Of a DNA stretch of 64,000 nt, positions 26,301 to 36,602 are shown piece after piece; positions within the stretch are counted from its first letter, which is position 1, and every line of letters begins with the position of its first letter. The notes beneath the pieces were generated by a model. That model was not told the origin of the DNA and searched no databases. It saw only the letters and a list, made by a program, of their open reading frames with translations. Origin of the DNA: Bacteroidales bacterium MB20-C3-3 (lineage in GTDB: Bacteria > Bacteroidota > Bacteroidia > Bacteroidales > UBA932); the NCBI GenBank assembly GCA_035609245.1, contig CP141202.1, positions 2,170,001-2,234,000 of the forward strand, read 5' to 3'. The translations under genes were made by a program, and so were the position numbers.

Positions 26301-28094
26301 AATTTCAATTCCAGTATGGTACGATTAAAAGACCGCAGGGCATACAACAGGCTTTGAAGCAGGTAATATTTCAATTCCAGTATGGTACGATTAAAAGTTT
26401 TTTGCTGTTCACCATTAATCTTCAGTGTAATGTCATTTCAATTCCAGTATGGTACGATTAAAAGATATTTCTTTCTTTCGTTGTCTATGTTCTCTCCCAT
26501 TTCAATTCCAGTATGGTACGATTAAAAGGAAAAAAAGGTAATGCACGAGACTGCCATACCTTTATTTCAATTCCAGTATGGTACGATTAAAAGGCTGCAG
26601 TAGATGGAGAGGGTATTTATAATCATTCGATTTCAATTCCAGTATGGTACGATTAAAAGCCATTCGTAATGAATGTGGTCAGGTAGATATTCGCAATTTC
26701 AATTCCAGTATGGTACGATTAAAAGCAGTTGGAGAATGGCGCTAAGGTAGCTTACTTGACAATTTCAATTCCAGTATGGTACGATTAAAAGCAACAGGAG
26801 GCAATAAACGAACTTAACAAGGAGGTAATTTCAATTCCAGTATGGTACGATTAAAAGCCATCTTATAGTTTTATTGCCTCAATCTTTATAAAATTTCAAT
26901 TCCAGTATGGTACGATTAAAAGTCTGTTATCCAGGTATGCCTTTATAGTCGCTTTGAAATTTCAATTCCAGTATGGTACGATTAAAAGTTAGATAGTTAT
27001 TTTAGCGACAAATTAGAGGTTAATTTCAATTCCAGTATGGTACGATTAAAAGAGTTTGGAGTAATTGACGAAATGTACTTAAGCACAATTTCAATTCCAG
27101 TATGGTACGATTAAAAGGTTTCAATCTCATACAAACACTTGCAGATACTATATTTCAATTCCAGTATGGTACGATTAAAAGTATGGCAAGAGACTTGCTG
27201 ATGTAAAGTACAAGCTATTTCAATTCCAGTATGGTACGATTAAAAGAACCGGGGGTTGAGTTGGGAAGTTTTGCCAGTCAATTTCAATTCCAGTATGGTA
27301 CGATTAAAAGAAAGCCTCGCAGCCATGTGGATGTGATCTCTTTAAAATTTCAATTCCAGTATGGTACGATTAAAAGGTAGTGGTTAGCCCTGCATCAAGG
27401 ACATTTTATTTATTTCAATTCCAGTATGGTACGATTAAAAGCTTACCAGCAGCTAGGGAAGCGGTAAACGAATTTAATTTCAATTCCAGTATGGTACGAT
27501 TAAAAGGTTTGAGGTCAAAGATGGAAGAGTATATCAACGAATTTCAATTCCAGTATGGTACGATTAAAAGAGCCATGATTGCTTTCTTCCCTGCAGGAAC
27601 AGCCATATTTCAATTCCAGTATGGTACGATTAAAAGTCCATCTTGGTGCGAATTTCGCGAGGCCTGCTCCAATTTCAATTCCAGTATGGTACGATTAAAA
27701 GGACCCTTTTTGAGTCCTTTTCTTTAATGTGCCAATTAATTTCAATTCCAGTATGGTACGATTAAAAGATATTATTTTTCTTTATGATTATCGCAGTGAT
27801 GAATTTCAATTCCAGTATGGTACGATTAAAAGAACTACCTTTCTAGTCCTTCGTGCCGCATTAGGAAATTTCAATTCCAGTATGGTACGATTAAAAGTTA
27901 AAGCATCATATCAAATTTTCTCAACTGGAGATCATTTCAATTCCAGTATGGTACGATTAAAAGTTTATTGCGAATAGTTTCATAATATTCTTATTTGAAT
28001 TTCAATTCCAGTATGGTACGATTAAAAGACAAGAGTCATTATTGAAAAGAATATACGCAAATGCATTTCAATTCCAGTATGGTACGATTAAAAG
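23314..28094 (-). CRISPR. Type I-B CRISPR array, about 74 repeats
   Basis: Counted by eye: 74 repeats of 30 bases and 73 spacers of about 34-37 bases. On the plus strand the repeat core is TTTCAATTCCAGTATGGTAC followed by GATTAAAAG; the functional strand is the minus strand, where each repeat ends ATTGAAAY, the usual 8-base crRNA handle of this class. This agrees with the cas operon direction and with a degenerate terminal repeat at 23314-23343 (first bases changed), which marks the leader-distal end. Repeats 2-5 from the left have GTTTC, whereas repeats 6-74 have ATTTC, so the handle's last base changed. One spacer occurs twice (24312-24345 and 25681-25714). Short frames reading through it are repeat translations. 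Confidence 0.98.
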
Positions 28095-28321
28095 CCGATA
28101 GACGATTTCAAAAAAATATTTGATAATCAAGCATTTTCGGAAATCAAATATAGAAAATTTCTTATAAAAAATCGTCTAACGGCAAAAGTGTAAAACGGGC
28201 ATAGGTTTGACAATCTTGTATACAATCTTGATATTCAATATGTCAAAGAACATAGGTGATTTACTTTTTATTATTAAATTAGATTAATTTCACTTTGCTC
28301 AAACAATCGACAACATTTACC
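28095..28321 (-). promoter_or_regulatory. CRISPR leader
   Basis: AT-rich 227 bases between the last repeat and cas2, in the leader position for an array read on the minus strand. Directly at the repeat junction there is a nested inverted repeat: CCGATAGACGATTT (28095-28108) with AAATCGTCTAACGG (28169-28182), and inside it ATATTTGAT with ATCAAATAT. A promoter for the array must lie here, but no clear -33/-7 pair was identified. Confidence 0.8.
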
Positions 28322-28585
28322 TTAAAGAAATGTGTCTAGCTCTTGCTTCTCTTTCCCCACAATTTCTTTTTCAAGCCACTTTTCCTGTCTGGTTTTGAAA
28401 ATAATAAGACTATCTGACTCTTTATCCATAATTGATAGTGCTTTATATTTCAGTTCTATCAGCTTAGCATCGCTAATTTCTCCCTCAAACACAGAGTTTT
28501 GAATCCAATTCAAATATCTTCTGCAAAGTTTTAACATTTTGCCAACTCGCTTTTGACCAACATCATACACAGCAATTATGTACAT
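28322..28585 (-). CDS. cas2: CRISPR-associated Cas2
   Basis: 87 residues, ferredoxin-like fold: the N-terminal strand MYIIAVYDVGQKRVGKMLK has the conserved Asp after the first strand, followed by RYLNWIQNSVFEGEIS. Cas2 dimerises and bridges two Cas1 dimers in the spacer-integration complex. It is the last gene of the leftward cas operon, one base after cas1, and borders the leader. Confidence 0.95.
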   Translation of the reverse strand: MYIIAVYDVGQKRVGKMLKLCRRYLNWIQNSVFEGEISDAKLIELKYKALSIMDKESDSLIIFKTRQEKWLEKEIVGKEKQELDTFL

Positions 28586-28586
28586 T

Positions 28587-29591
28587 CTACCACCACATTT
28601 TTAATGGTTTATACTCCTCCAGACCAAGCAAATGCTTTTGAAGCTTGTAGCACTCCAGTTTAATCAGATGTTTGTAGCTTACTGATCTGCCCAAAGTCCT
28701 GTGCTGAATAGTTTCATTAAGTCTCTCTTCAAAGGCCTCTACAAATTTTTTCTTCCCTTTTGGCTTTAAAACAACTCTCTTTAACGACTCTTCAAAGTCA
28801 TCGGTCTGTATCATTTTTTTATTCAGAACCTTAAATATTACTCTATCAACTAACAAAGGCTTGAATATTTCTGCAATATCAAGAGAGAGTGAAAAACGAC
28901 GCTCGCCGGGCTCATGAAGAAAACTAATCGTAGGATTCAATTGTGTCTGATGAATTGTTTTCAAACACTGGCTATAGCACATCATATTCCCGAATGATAT
29001 AAGAGCATTAACCTCATTAAGTGGAGGTTTATAGCTTCTGCCCTCCATTTGAAAATCATTGATTATAAAATCGAATGCTTCGTAATAGTTTTTTCGGATA
29101 TTTCCTTCAATTCCCATCAACTCATCTATTTCCGATGTTTCGCAAATTTTATCTGAAAGAGCCTGTATGCTGCTCATTAAAGGTACAATATCTCTGCCTC
29201 TGGAATTATAATATTTTAAATTTTTTAGCATATTGTGACTCGCTCCGATTAACAACTTTTGAGCAACCTCCATCCTCTTTTTCTTATTCTGTTGCGCCTT
29301 CACCTGACAGATAAGCATCCTGCCCGAAATTAGAGCCTCTTTTGGCATAAATGAACCGGTATAGTTCTCATAATAGTCAAAAAAGTGGACGCAGATTTGC
29401 TCCTGACCTAAAAAGTTGTAGAGGGCCGAGTTAGCATCCAGATTGCCAAAGCAATAAAGCTCGGATACATTCTCAACCGGGAGAAACCTCGGCTTTTGTT
29501 CATTGCCCTCTTCATCAACAGCTGTAAACTTCAGAGTGTTGTCTTGTCTCTGAAGCCTGCCGGGATTAAACAAATAATAGGTCTTTTTCAT
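28587..29591 (-). CDS. cas1: CRISPR-associated Cas1 integrase (type I-B)
   Basis: 334 residues. The all-helical C-terminal domain carries the metal ligands: E in [14 protein letters not shown] near 198, H in [12 protein letters not shown] near 226 and D in [14 protein letters not shown] near 240. It integrates spacers next to the leader with Cas2 and, in this subtype, Cas4. N-terminal beta domain about 1-100. The start ATG is 11 bases after the cas4 stop. Confidence 0.97.
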   Translation of the reverse strand: MKKTYYLFNPGRLQRQDNTLKFTAVDEEGNEQKPRFLPVENVSELYCFGNLDANSALYNFLGQEQICVHFFDYYENYTGSFMPKEALISGRMLICQVKAQQNKKKRMEVAQKLLIGASHNMLKNLKYYNSRGRDIVPLMSSIQALSDKICETSEIDELMGIEGNIRKNYYEAFDFIINDFQMEGRSYKPPLNEVNALISFGNMMCYSQCLKTIHQTQLNPTISFLHEPGERRFSLSLDIAEIFKPLLVDRVIFKVLNKKMIQTDDFEESLKRVVLKPKGKKKFVEAFEERLNETIQHRTLGRSVSYKHLIKLECYKLQKHLLGLEEYKPLKMWW

Positions 29592-29602
29592 TTGATTAAG
29601 TA

Positions 29603-30121
29603 TTAATTATCATCCGATTCCTCTCCGCTCCAGCAAAAATCAAAATAGCTGCAGTTTCTGCAGTTGCTTTTGCCTATTCTTTCGGGGCAATCATCACTGT
29701 GAATAATTTCATCAATCTTTACAACACTCTCCCGAATAAACTCTCTATCAGGTTCTGTTAGTAATACCTCCTCAGTTTTATGAAGCTTTGGATACTCAAT
29801 AATCCCTGTCACACCCTCAATCCCATTTCTTTCTAGAACAAACAGATAGTATTTAAGCTGCCAGATATGCGCCTCCTCCCTTTTGTCAGACTTTTTAATC
29901 TCGTGAACAACCTTACCCTTTGAGTCGTAATAGTCAATTTTAATCCCATCTATTTCAATCTCCTGAAATCTATCACTCCGCCTGGAGTATGAAGTTTCGT
30001 GTATTAACTTCCCTTCATACACCAAATCGGAGGTAGATTCCATATTAATCCCGTTTGCAAACAGCCAAAGCTTTCGGTTACAAATCAGAAGATAATTAAA
30101 ATGAGTGCCGGTGATGCGCAT
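29603..30121 (-). CDS. cas4: CRISPR-associated Cas4 exonuclease
   Basis: 172 residues. Four cysteines expected to hold a 4Fe-4S cluster are visible: one in [11 protein letters not shown] near 14 and three in the C-terminal [20 protein letters not shown] region; RecB-nuclease residues are H in [10 protein letters not shown] in [12 protein letters not shown] and the EIKKS motif. Cas4 selects prespacers with the correct PAM. It starts 8 bases after cas3. Confidence 0.95.
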   Translation of the reverse strand: MRITGTHFNYLLICNRKLWLFANGINMESTSDLVYEGKLIHETSYSRRSDRFQEIEIDGIKIDYYDSKGKVVHEIKKSDKREEAHIWQLKYYLFVLERNGIEGVTGIIEYPKLHKTEEVLLTEPDREFIRESVVKIDEIIHSDDCPERIGKSNCRNCSYFDFCWSGEESDDN

Positions 30122-30129
30122 TTTTTAAG

Positions 30130-32808
30130 TTATAATAACGTATTGGAATAAATCTTTTCCATATCAAATCCATATTCTTGAGAGTAGTACGCCTCCCAAT
30201 TAAATAAATATTGATAACCATATTTGCTTTTCTCTGGATGCAATAAATCTGCAATAACCTCAAGTTGCTTTCGATATACTGAGATGCTAAACTGCGACAT
30301 GATACTACCTAACTTCTTTATTTCAATTTTTTTCATGGTAAAGTCGTCTAATTCCAATTTTATTAACTTTTCGTAGTATTCAAACACTTTAACCCCATCT
30401 ACATATTTAATTTCTTCTGTTAAAGCATCCATTTTCTCTATATCCGAAATGTTTTCAAAGAAAGAAACCGGAATTGGAATCGGAATAAATAGTTGCTGGC
30501 TGTCATTATCCTCAATCAATTTGAATTCAGCATGGAGTTTCGAGAAATTGAAGTTTTTAAAGTGTTGATAGTAACTATTGTCAGCATGAAAAACGTTCCT
30601 CATATTCTTTGATTTTTGCTCAAATACCTTTTCGTACAAAGCATGAAATTGCTTCTTTACAAGAATCTCTTTGTAGTCGTCGAAAATATCTTTATCCGTT
30701 TGCTGTACTTTGTAGCGAGAATCTGAACCATAAATGGTACTCGTCTTGTCGCAATCAAACAAATAGACAATGCAATTATCTTTTGATGCATTCCGATTGA
30801 TACGCCCAGCCAATTGTTCATCGCTATCTATTAGCGAACGATCCTTAAATCCTAAATCCATATCAATATCAACACCCGCTTCAACAACCTGTGTTGATAC
30901 AACTATCACTTTGGGGAATTCTTGTTCCTTTATTGAATTGATGATTTGCTTTCTCCTAAATTCAAGAATATCGCCAGAAAGCAAAAGGATTTTGTATTCT
31001 TCAAAACGGCAGTCCTGATTAATGATACTGAAAAACAGTGCTGCGGTTTTCTTTGTAATGAATTCAATCAAGACTTTTACTTTTTCATCATTTGAATTTG
31101 CATACTGTTCTGCTTTTTCAATCATGAATTCAGATAATTCGATTAGGTGTCTTTTTTTCTCATCCTCATTTTCTGGCCTTTTTTTGTCAGCCCAAGTAAA
31201 GTCAAATGAAACCCGGCCTGCAAAATTCTGATTCGAGAAATAATGATCCCGATTTGAAATCAATGAAACAAATGATCCTTTCAAGTTCTCATGCAGCGCA
31301 TCAATTTTTGGAAGAGTTGCCGACATGATTAGAACCCGAATGTTGAATGATTGGGCATAATTGGCAAGGAAATAGACAATCTTATCCCAATGTTCAGGAT
31401 TATAGGTTTGAATTTCGTCAATGATTACAACCGAATTGCACAACCGATGCAACAAATAGTTGCTCTCCTTTTCATTGCCTTTCAGAATGTCGAAAAACCG
31501 GACATGCGATAGGAGTGCAATTGGGTAGTTTACAAACAAATTGTCCAAATAGATCCGCTTCTCATTTCCATACGTACCATCTCCTTTTTCATGGAACCCT
31601 GCTTTTGAATGGATTTGAATAATGGAATTGTTGTCAATCTCTAAAGTCTCCTTTATCGACTTAAATGTTTGGGTTATTAAGGTTGTAAAAGGAAAAACAT
31701 AGAACACTTTATTTATCGAGGAATCGACACTCATTAGCTCTGTTGCAAATGCCAGCGATAAGTTTGTCTTTCCCGCACCAGTAGGAGCTTCCAGATAAAA
31801 GCATCTGTTTGCAGAATGTTCTCTTAAATTCGAAATCATTACGGCAGTAAGCTTTTGCCTTAGGATATTCAGGTTTTGATTGTTCCGTTCAGTTAGTTTT
31901 TCAAAGGGAAAAGATTGGTAATACTCCAAATTTGAGTACAGGTCTTTATTATATGGCCTTACAGTTTTAAACCGTTCGATAAGTTTTTCTTTTTCGGGTT
32001 TGCTTAATATCCCGAATTCATTGATTTCTATTTTTGTCATGAACTCGTTAGTTGCATAGAAATCAGAAGCGGTTAGTAAGGAATACAAAAGCTTAGTTGT
32101 TGCAAACAAATTGAAATAGACTTCAGGGTTATCAACCATCTCACAAAATCCCCCAAAAATATCTGTAGCCCCATAGTAGAAACTCGAACAGATATTTTCA
32201 TCCCAAAAGATGCGATACGTCTCTAAAAATGAATAACAATCATCGATTTGTTGGTTTTCAAATTCTAACGAAAATTCAATTGTTGGATTGTGATGCTTAA
32301 TGATAGCCCCTGCAAATAGATGAATAGAGAAATACAGAATAAGTTTTTCGTCATCATTAAATTGAGTGTTTTCAACAGTCTTCTTAAAAAAGATGTTTGA
32401 AAACAGGTATGCACCAAGCAACGAATGATTTGATTGAAACGACAATTTATTATTCAAAGAGAACAATTCAGTCTCCATTTTTAAAACCTGAAAATTGGGA
32501 TTAACTTTTCCCAAATCATGGTAAACAATGGCTGCGATGAATATCTCTTTGAATAAGTTTCCCAATTCCTTTTCACTTTTAATATATAATAGTGGCATGA
32601 GCTTTTCTATCAAGGAGTCGAGCAAATGATCTATTTGATGAGACTCCATCAATCGCAAACAGTATTTAGAAACCAGCTCCGAGTGTTCGAAAAGGGTCTC
32701 CTTATCCGATTTATCCTTAGATAAATGGGCATAATATGTTTTAGAAAGCTCTCTGAAGATTGGCAAAAGACCATCTAAGATATCACTAGAACAATTGAAT
32801 GATTTCAT
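30130..32808 (-). CDS. cas3: CRISPR-associated Cas3 nuclease-helicase
   Basis: 892 residues. An N-terminal HD nuclease (about 20-250; H in TLFEHSELVSKYC, HD in IVYHDLGKVNPNF) is fused to a superfamily 2 helicase: Walker A EAPTGAGKTNLSLAF near 338, DEIQ box in VVIIDEIQTYNPEHW, motif III MSATLPKID and motif VI EQLAGRINRNA. It unwinds and degrades DNA recruited by Cascade. Its 5' end overlaps the cas5 gene by 23 bases. Confidence 0.96.
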   Translation of the reverse strand: MKSFNCSSDILDGLLPIFRELSKTYYAHLSKDKSDKETLFEHSELVSKYCLRLMESHQIDHLLDSLIEKLMPLLYIKSEKELGNLFKEIFIAAIVYHDLGKVNPNFQVLKMETELFSLNNKLSFQSNHSLLGAYLFSNIFFKKTVENTQFNDDEKLILYFSIHLFAGAIIKHHNPTIEFSLEFENQQIDDCYSFLETYRIFWDENICSSFYYGATDIFGGFCEMVDNPEVYFNLFATTKLLYSLLTASDFYATNEFMTKIEINEFGILSKPEKEKLIERFKTVRPYNKDLYSNLEYYQSFPFEKLTERNNQNLNILRQKLTAVMISNLREHSANRCFYLEAPTGAGKTNLSLAFATELMSVDSSINKVFYVFPFTTLITQTFKSIKETLEIDNNSIIQIHSKAGFHEKGDGTYGNEKRIYLDNLFVNYPIALLSHVRFFDILKGNEKESNYLLHRLCNSVVIIDEIQTYNPEHWDKIVYFLANYAQSFNIRVLIMSATLPKIDALHENLKGSFVSLISNRDHYFSNQNFAGRVSFDFTWADKKRPENEDEKKRHLIELSEFMIEKAEQYANSNDEKVKVLIEFITKKTAALFFSIINQDCRFEEYKILLLSGDILEFRRKQIINSIKEQEFPKVIVVSTQVVEAGVDIDMDLGFKDRSLIDSDEQLAGRINRNASKDNCIVYLFDCDKTSTIYGSDSRYKVQQTDKDIFDDYKEILVKKQFHALYEKVFEQKSKNMRNVFHADNSYYQHFKNFNFSKLHAEFKLIEDNDSQQLFIPIPIPVSFFENISDIEKMDALTEEIKYVDGVKVFEYYEKLIKLELDDFTMKKIEIKKLGSIMSQFSISVYRKQLEVIADLLHPEKSKYGYQYLFNWEAYYSQEYGFDMEKIYSNTLL

Positions 32809-33580
32809 TATTCGAAAGTTTATACAATGGATACGATTCGGGCAATACGTAATCTTGCTTTAAATTCCAGTTCGTAAATGCAAAATTCCTGTATTCGTAT
32901 TGGAATAATGGTGATTCAATATAGCCAATTGGAAGCCTTTCAAAATACATGTATTTGCTTCCAGTTATAGATAAAACACCAGGGCGGAAACGCACATTTA
33001 CTATTCCATCTTTTACCGTTTCTTCTTTGATAAACAAACTATTTATCTGGAATTCTCCGTTTGGAGACAATGGCTCATAGGTATATTCCTCAAAATTATC
33101 CCACCAAAGAGAGAACTCATTTTTACCCATGTAGGGCAGGTATTCGGCTTTGTTTTCTTTTAAAAAGCTGTAGAGTTTCGCTTCTACGTTGTTTTCCAAG
33201 TTTAGCAGAATCCAACATTTAAATGCTGGAGCTACTAATGCTTGCTCTGTAACCATTAGGTTGCCACCTTCTTCTTCGCTTGCTAATCCAGTTGTATTGT
33301 TGTATTTGATAACTGTCTTCGCAAAATTTCCATTTTCATGATAAGTTTTCCCGTTTTCTTCCAATGGAGCTATGGATACTTTCAAACCCTTTAGCTTCCT
33401 GTAATGTTCAGGCATCTCTCCATGTTTCTGAAACCCTTTTTCGCCAATAATTGCTCCAAGTATTCCTAAAAGAGATGGCTTGTGAAGCATATTAAAGGTC
33501 AGATAAATTGGATCGTTGGTGTCGGGTTTCTTCAAGAAACCAAAATCCGACTTGATGTTGATTGAAACTAATTTTTCCAT
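32786..33580 (-). CDS. cas5: CRISPR-associated Cas5 (type I-B)
   Basis: 264 residues with the RAMP N-terminus KSDFGFLKKPDTNDPIYLTF and a central HKPSLLGILGAIIGEKGF segment typical of Cas5h/Cas5b. Cas5 caps the 5' handle of the crRNA in Cascade. It lies between cas7 and cas3, as in other I-B operons, with a 53-base gap to cas7 and a 23-base overlap with cas3. Confidence 0.92.
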   Translation of the reverse strand: MEKLVSINIKSDFGFLKKPDTNDPIYLTFNMLHKPSLLGILGAIIGEKGFQKHGEMPEHYRKLKGLKVSIAPLEENGKTYHENGNFAKTVIKYNNTTGLASEEEGGNLMVTEQALVAPAFKCWILLNLENNVEAKLYSFLKENKAEYLPYMGKNEFSLWWDNFEEYTYEPLSPNGEFQINSLFIKEETVKDGIVNVRFRPGVLSITGSKYMYFERLPIGYIESPLFQYEYRNFAFTNWNLKQDYVLPESYPLYKLSNNEIIQLF

Positions 33581-33633
33581 ACTGCGGCTAATTAAACCCT
33601 GAAGGTTTTTAAAACCTTCAGGGTTATGAAAAT

Positions 33634-34668
33634 CTACAAACTTTTAATTGTTGCTTTTTGCGGCGCATTCATTATCTCAATCGATGCTTGATTCAAACTG
33701 ATTTCGATTGATTCAATTTCAGTAGCATTTGCTTCAATAACTGTTTTCAATTCAGCCAAATCAAGTTGGACTTTGCCATCCACTTTTTCTTTGTCCATTT
33801 TCATCAACTGCGTGAAATTAGGTAGGACGAGCTTGGATTCTGGTTTTAATGTAACCCAAACCAATAATTCATTCTCACAACCTGCTTTGGCGGCCGAATC
33901 GTAATAGGTCACACCCTTTTGCAGTGCTTCTTTTAATTTGGCAATATCATCAGCCGAAAGAGTTTTGGCATCTTTTCCTGCCAATTCGATTATGTCCTCC
34001 AAGTTTTTTGGATTTACAGAAAAATGATGCAAATAATGTCCTTCGTGCAAACGACTTTGGCGTCCAAGCGTGGTGGCTGTATTATCATCATTTTTTTCGT
34101 TCGGATTGCGGAATGGCGACATGATTTGTTCTGAGAAGAAATTATTTTCACTCCATAGATTTATCCCATGTGTTATTTGTACTGGTCCATGAATAGAAAT
34201 TGAAACATTATCCTTTTTTTCAGCGCCTTTCATTGCAAACGTTGCACCAAAGAGCCTAATATCTATGCAATCCAGTAATGCTTTAGCTACTTCTGTTTTG
34301 TTTGCTTTAAGTTTCACAGATAACTTGCCTTCATCAATTTCTTCGGAATCTTTTCCCTCTTTACTTTTATCTTTTTTCTTAGAAATAACTACTTCAGCTA
34401 AAGATGGATTCTTTGTGCAAAATGCCTCGATGAGGCTAAAGGGTATTGCATCTTCCTTTTTTTGTTGGTTAATCCTTTTAAAGTAGAAAACATACTCTAA
34501 AGGGAAAAACTCCTTAATAAAGTTTTTAATTGAGTATTTTAATGCTTTATCAGTTGCATAGACGACTCCATTGGGGAGTGTTCTTGGTTGTCCAGAAAAA
34601 TCAGCATTATAGTTCGCATTGATTGCTTTAATTATTGCTGCGCCAAAAATTCTTTTTGAATAAGTCAT
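33634..34668 (-). CDS. cas7: CRISPR-associated Cas7 backbone subunit (Csh2-like, type I-B)
   Basis: 344 residues. The N-terminus KRIFGAAIIKAINANYNADF and the central ISIHGPVQITHGINLW with TLGRQSRLHEGHYLHHF are characteristic of the Csh2 branch of Cas7. Several copies coat the spacer part of the crRNA. A charged, lysine-rich insertion (about 110-140) is present. It is separated from cas8b by 18 bases. Confidence 0.92.
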   Translation of the reverse strand: MTYSKRIFGAAIIKAINANYNADFSGQPRTLPNGVVYATDKALKYSIKNFIKEFFPLEYVFYFKRINQQKKEDAIPFSLIEAFCTKNPSLAEVVISKKKDKSKEGKDSEEIDEGKLSVKLKANKTEVAKALLDCIDIRLFGATFAMKGAEKKDNVSISIHGPVQITHGINLWSENNFFSEQIMSPFRNPNEKNDDNTATTLGRQSRLHEGHYLHHFSVNPKNLEDIIELAGKDAKTLSADDIAKLKEALQKGVTYYDSAAKAGCENELLVWVTLKPESKLVLPNFTQLMKMDKEKVDGKVQLDLAELKTVIEANATEIESIEISLNQASIEIMNAPQKATIKSL

Positions 34669-34686
34669 ATTGATTTGTTTTAATGA

Positions 34687-36549
34687 TTAGTGTTGTTTGA
34701 AAATCGATTCGGAAAAATAACCTGCCAAAACCATTGGTAGGTGTTCTTTCATATTTGAAAGGTCAGGATCATATCCCATTACTTCGCTAAAGAGTTTGTC
34801 GAACTCATACTTAGTTGGGTAGAGTGTAAACTTGTATTTGTACATATTGAACGTGCTTGCAATTGCTTGCTTAAACAGAACAGGTTCTGTTTTTTGCAAG
34901 AACGGTTCAAGTAGCGCGTGCGATCGGTTTGCCGATTCGCTTTGGATCAATAGTTTCCAAATAAGCTGCCCAGCTGCAAAAGCGAATTCATCATCGGTTG
35001 TGATGTGAAATGATCCGGTTTGGGCAATCTCCCGAATCTTAGTTTGTAATTCAACGGTTTTATTTGCCATACTATTTGTATTAAAATTGTTATCAAACAA
35101 AGGTTGTAAGCCAAACCAAAGGCTTAGTTTTTTTCGCATATGTACTGGTTCTTTTAATCCTTCATCATGTCTCAAATCATCGATAATCGATTCTATGAAC
35201 ATTTCATTGATCATGGTCATGGTAATTATCTGTTGTTTCGATTTAAAAATGAAGTCGTACCATGCTTTACGATATTTGTAAAGGAGGTTGTAGATCGCAT
35301 CTGTTAAGTCATATTCGGGATTAACTTTTATTTCATCGAAATATTTGAGCCATAATGTTCCAGCTTTAGTTTTCTGAACCAACTGATTGTTGAAAATGGG
35401 ATTTACAACCATAAATTGGAAATCAAAAACGTTGTGATCTTTACTGCTGAAATACACGACTGGCTCTGCTCCAAAAATCTCCTTTAAAGTGAAATCATTT
35501 TCTGCTTTATCTTTCAACGTATATTTAAAAACAGGCACAAAATCCAGATCGATGATTTTTCCTCTTGAAAGAAACAAAAGATAGAAATTTTGAAGGTTCG
35601 TTTTTCGAAGATACAGTAGCGACCGAATGATCTCAGAATATCCGGCAACTCCTTCATTGTTGAAAAGCTTGACTACATCTGCATTTAGGCTTGCTTCTTC
35701 TTTATGAACAAAGATGGGAAGTGGGTTGGGTAACTTTTGACCAATTTGGAAAAACTTTAAAATAGATTGGGCATCATTACCATCTATACGGTAGTTGTAT
35801 CTAAAACTTGCCGTTTGGTGTTTGAGAAAGCTTTTTTTGTCATTGAAAGTATTAAGACTGTCACTTACTCCATAGGTGATATCCTGAAATATAGTATTAT
35901 ACTCTGCTTTATTAAAAACGTTCTCACCAACATATTTCAAATAAGGTTTTTTGTAATGTTTTATATCTACTTCTTTAAGAAAGAATACGATTACATGCCC
36001 TTCTTTTAGATTGTTGAATCCAATTTTTTCGATTAGTTCCCAGAAATTAGCCGTCAGCCATGATTTTAGAGAGTTGAACCAAATACTAGAGGGTCCTTCT
36101 TCAATATACACTCCAGCTTTTTTAAAGTATTGATTGGTAAGTTCATTTAGAATACCATTTCTACCAACTGTAGTTCCATCTTTACGTATTTTTTCAATGT
36201 TACTAAGTATCCCTTTTTTTGTGAATCCAACGACATAAGGAGAACAAGTAACGTTGAAAATCTTAAGATTAGGATTAAAGCTTTTATTTTTATCAACAGG
36301 ATTTGACGATTGCAATACTTTCCTGCATTTTTCGAAAAAAGGAGTTAGTTCCTCTTTCTTCGTAAAGAGTCCAATATCTTCTTTCAAGATATTTCCGTTT
36401 TCATCAACATTCTTGAGTACATATTTACCATCCTCCAGACCGATGTCTAAAGCAACGTAAATACCTTCCTTGAGCTTGGCTCCTTCTTCAAATAGATCGG
36501 GAGCTTGCTCTTCCAGTGTTTCCACAAATTGGCAAATTTCTTTAATCAT
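34687..36549 (-). CDS. cas8b: CRISPR-associated Cas8b large subunit (Csh1/TM1802-like)
   Basis: 620 residues, the size of Cas8b. It lies second in the operon, between cas6 and cas7. The sequence has the pattern of the Csh1/TM1802 family, for example FNVTCSPYVVGFTKKGIL near 100, SIWFNSLKSWLTANFW near 158 and LPMVLAGYFSESIFKQH at the C-terminus. The large subunit recognises the PAM and recruits Cas3. The family is very diverse; identification rests partly on gene order. Confidence 0.88.
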   Translation of the reverse strand: MIKEICQFVETLEEQAPDLFEEGAKLKEGIYVALDIGLEDGKYVLKNVDENGNILKEDIGLFTKKEELTPFFEKCRKVLQSSNPVDKNKSFNPNLKIFNVTCSPYVVGFTKKGILSNIEKIRKDGTTVGRNGILNELTNQYFKKAGVYIEEGPSSIWFNSLKSWLTANFWELIEKIGFNNLKEGHVIVFFLKEVDIKHYKKPYLKYVGENVFNKAEYNTIFQDITYGVSDSLNTFNDKKSFLKHQTASFRYNYRIDGNDAQSILKFFQIGQKLPNPLPIFVHKEEASLNADVVKLFNNEGVAGYSEIIRSLLYLRKTNLQNFYLLFLSRGKIIDLDFVPVFKYTLKDKAENDFTLKEIFGAEPVVYFSSKDHNVFDFQFMVVNPIFNNQLVQKTKAGTLWLKYFDEIKVNPEYDLTDAIYNLLYKYRKAWYDFIFKSKQQIITMTMINEMFIESIIDDLRHDEGLKEPVHMRKKLSLWFGLQPLFDNNFNTNSMANKTVELQTKIREIAQTGSFHITTDDEFAFAAGQLIWKLLIQSESANRSHALLEPFLQKTEPVLFKQAIASTFNMYKYKFTLYPTKYEFDKLFSEVMGYDPDLSNMKEHLPMVLAGYFSESIFKQH

Positions 36550-36602
36550 TACATTATTATATAATTATTATTGTTAAAAGCGTATCTCATTAATTATGTT
36601 GT

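Noticed and set aside
23801-27977. Several open frames of 60-115 codons with repeated FNSSMVRLK or FQFQYGTIK
   Set aside because: They are translations of the CRISPR repeats and spacers, not genes.
28095-28321. Leader on the left side of the array (23187-23313)
   Set aside because: The degenerate repeat is on the left, cas genes are on the right, and the minus-strand repeat ends in the usual ATTGAAAY handle.
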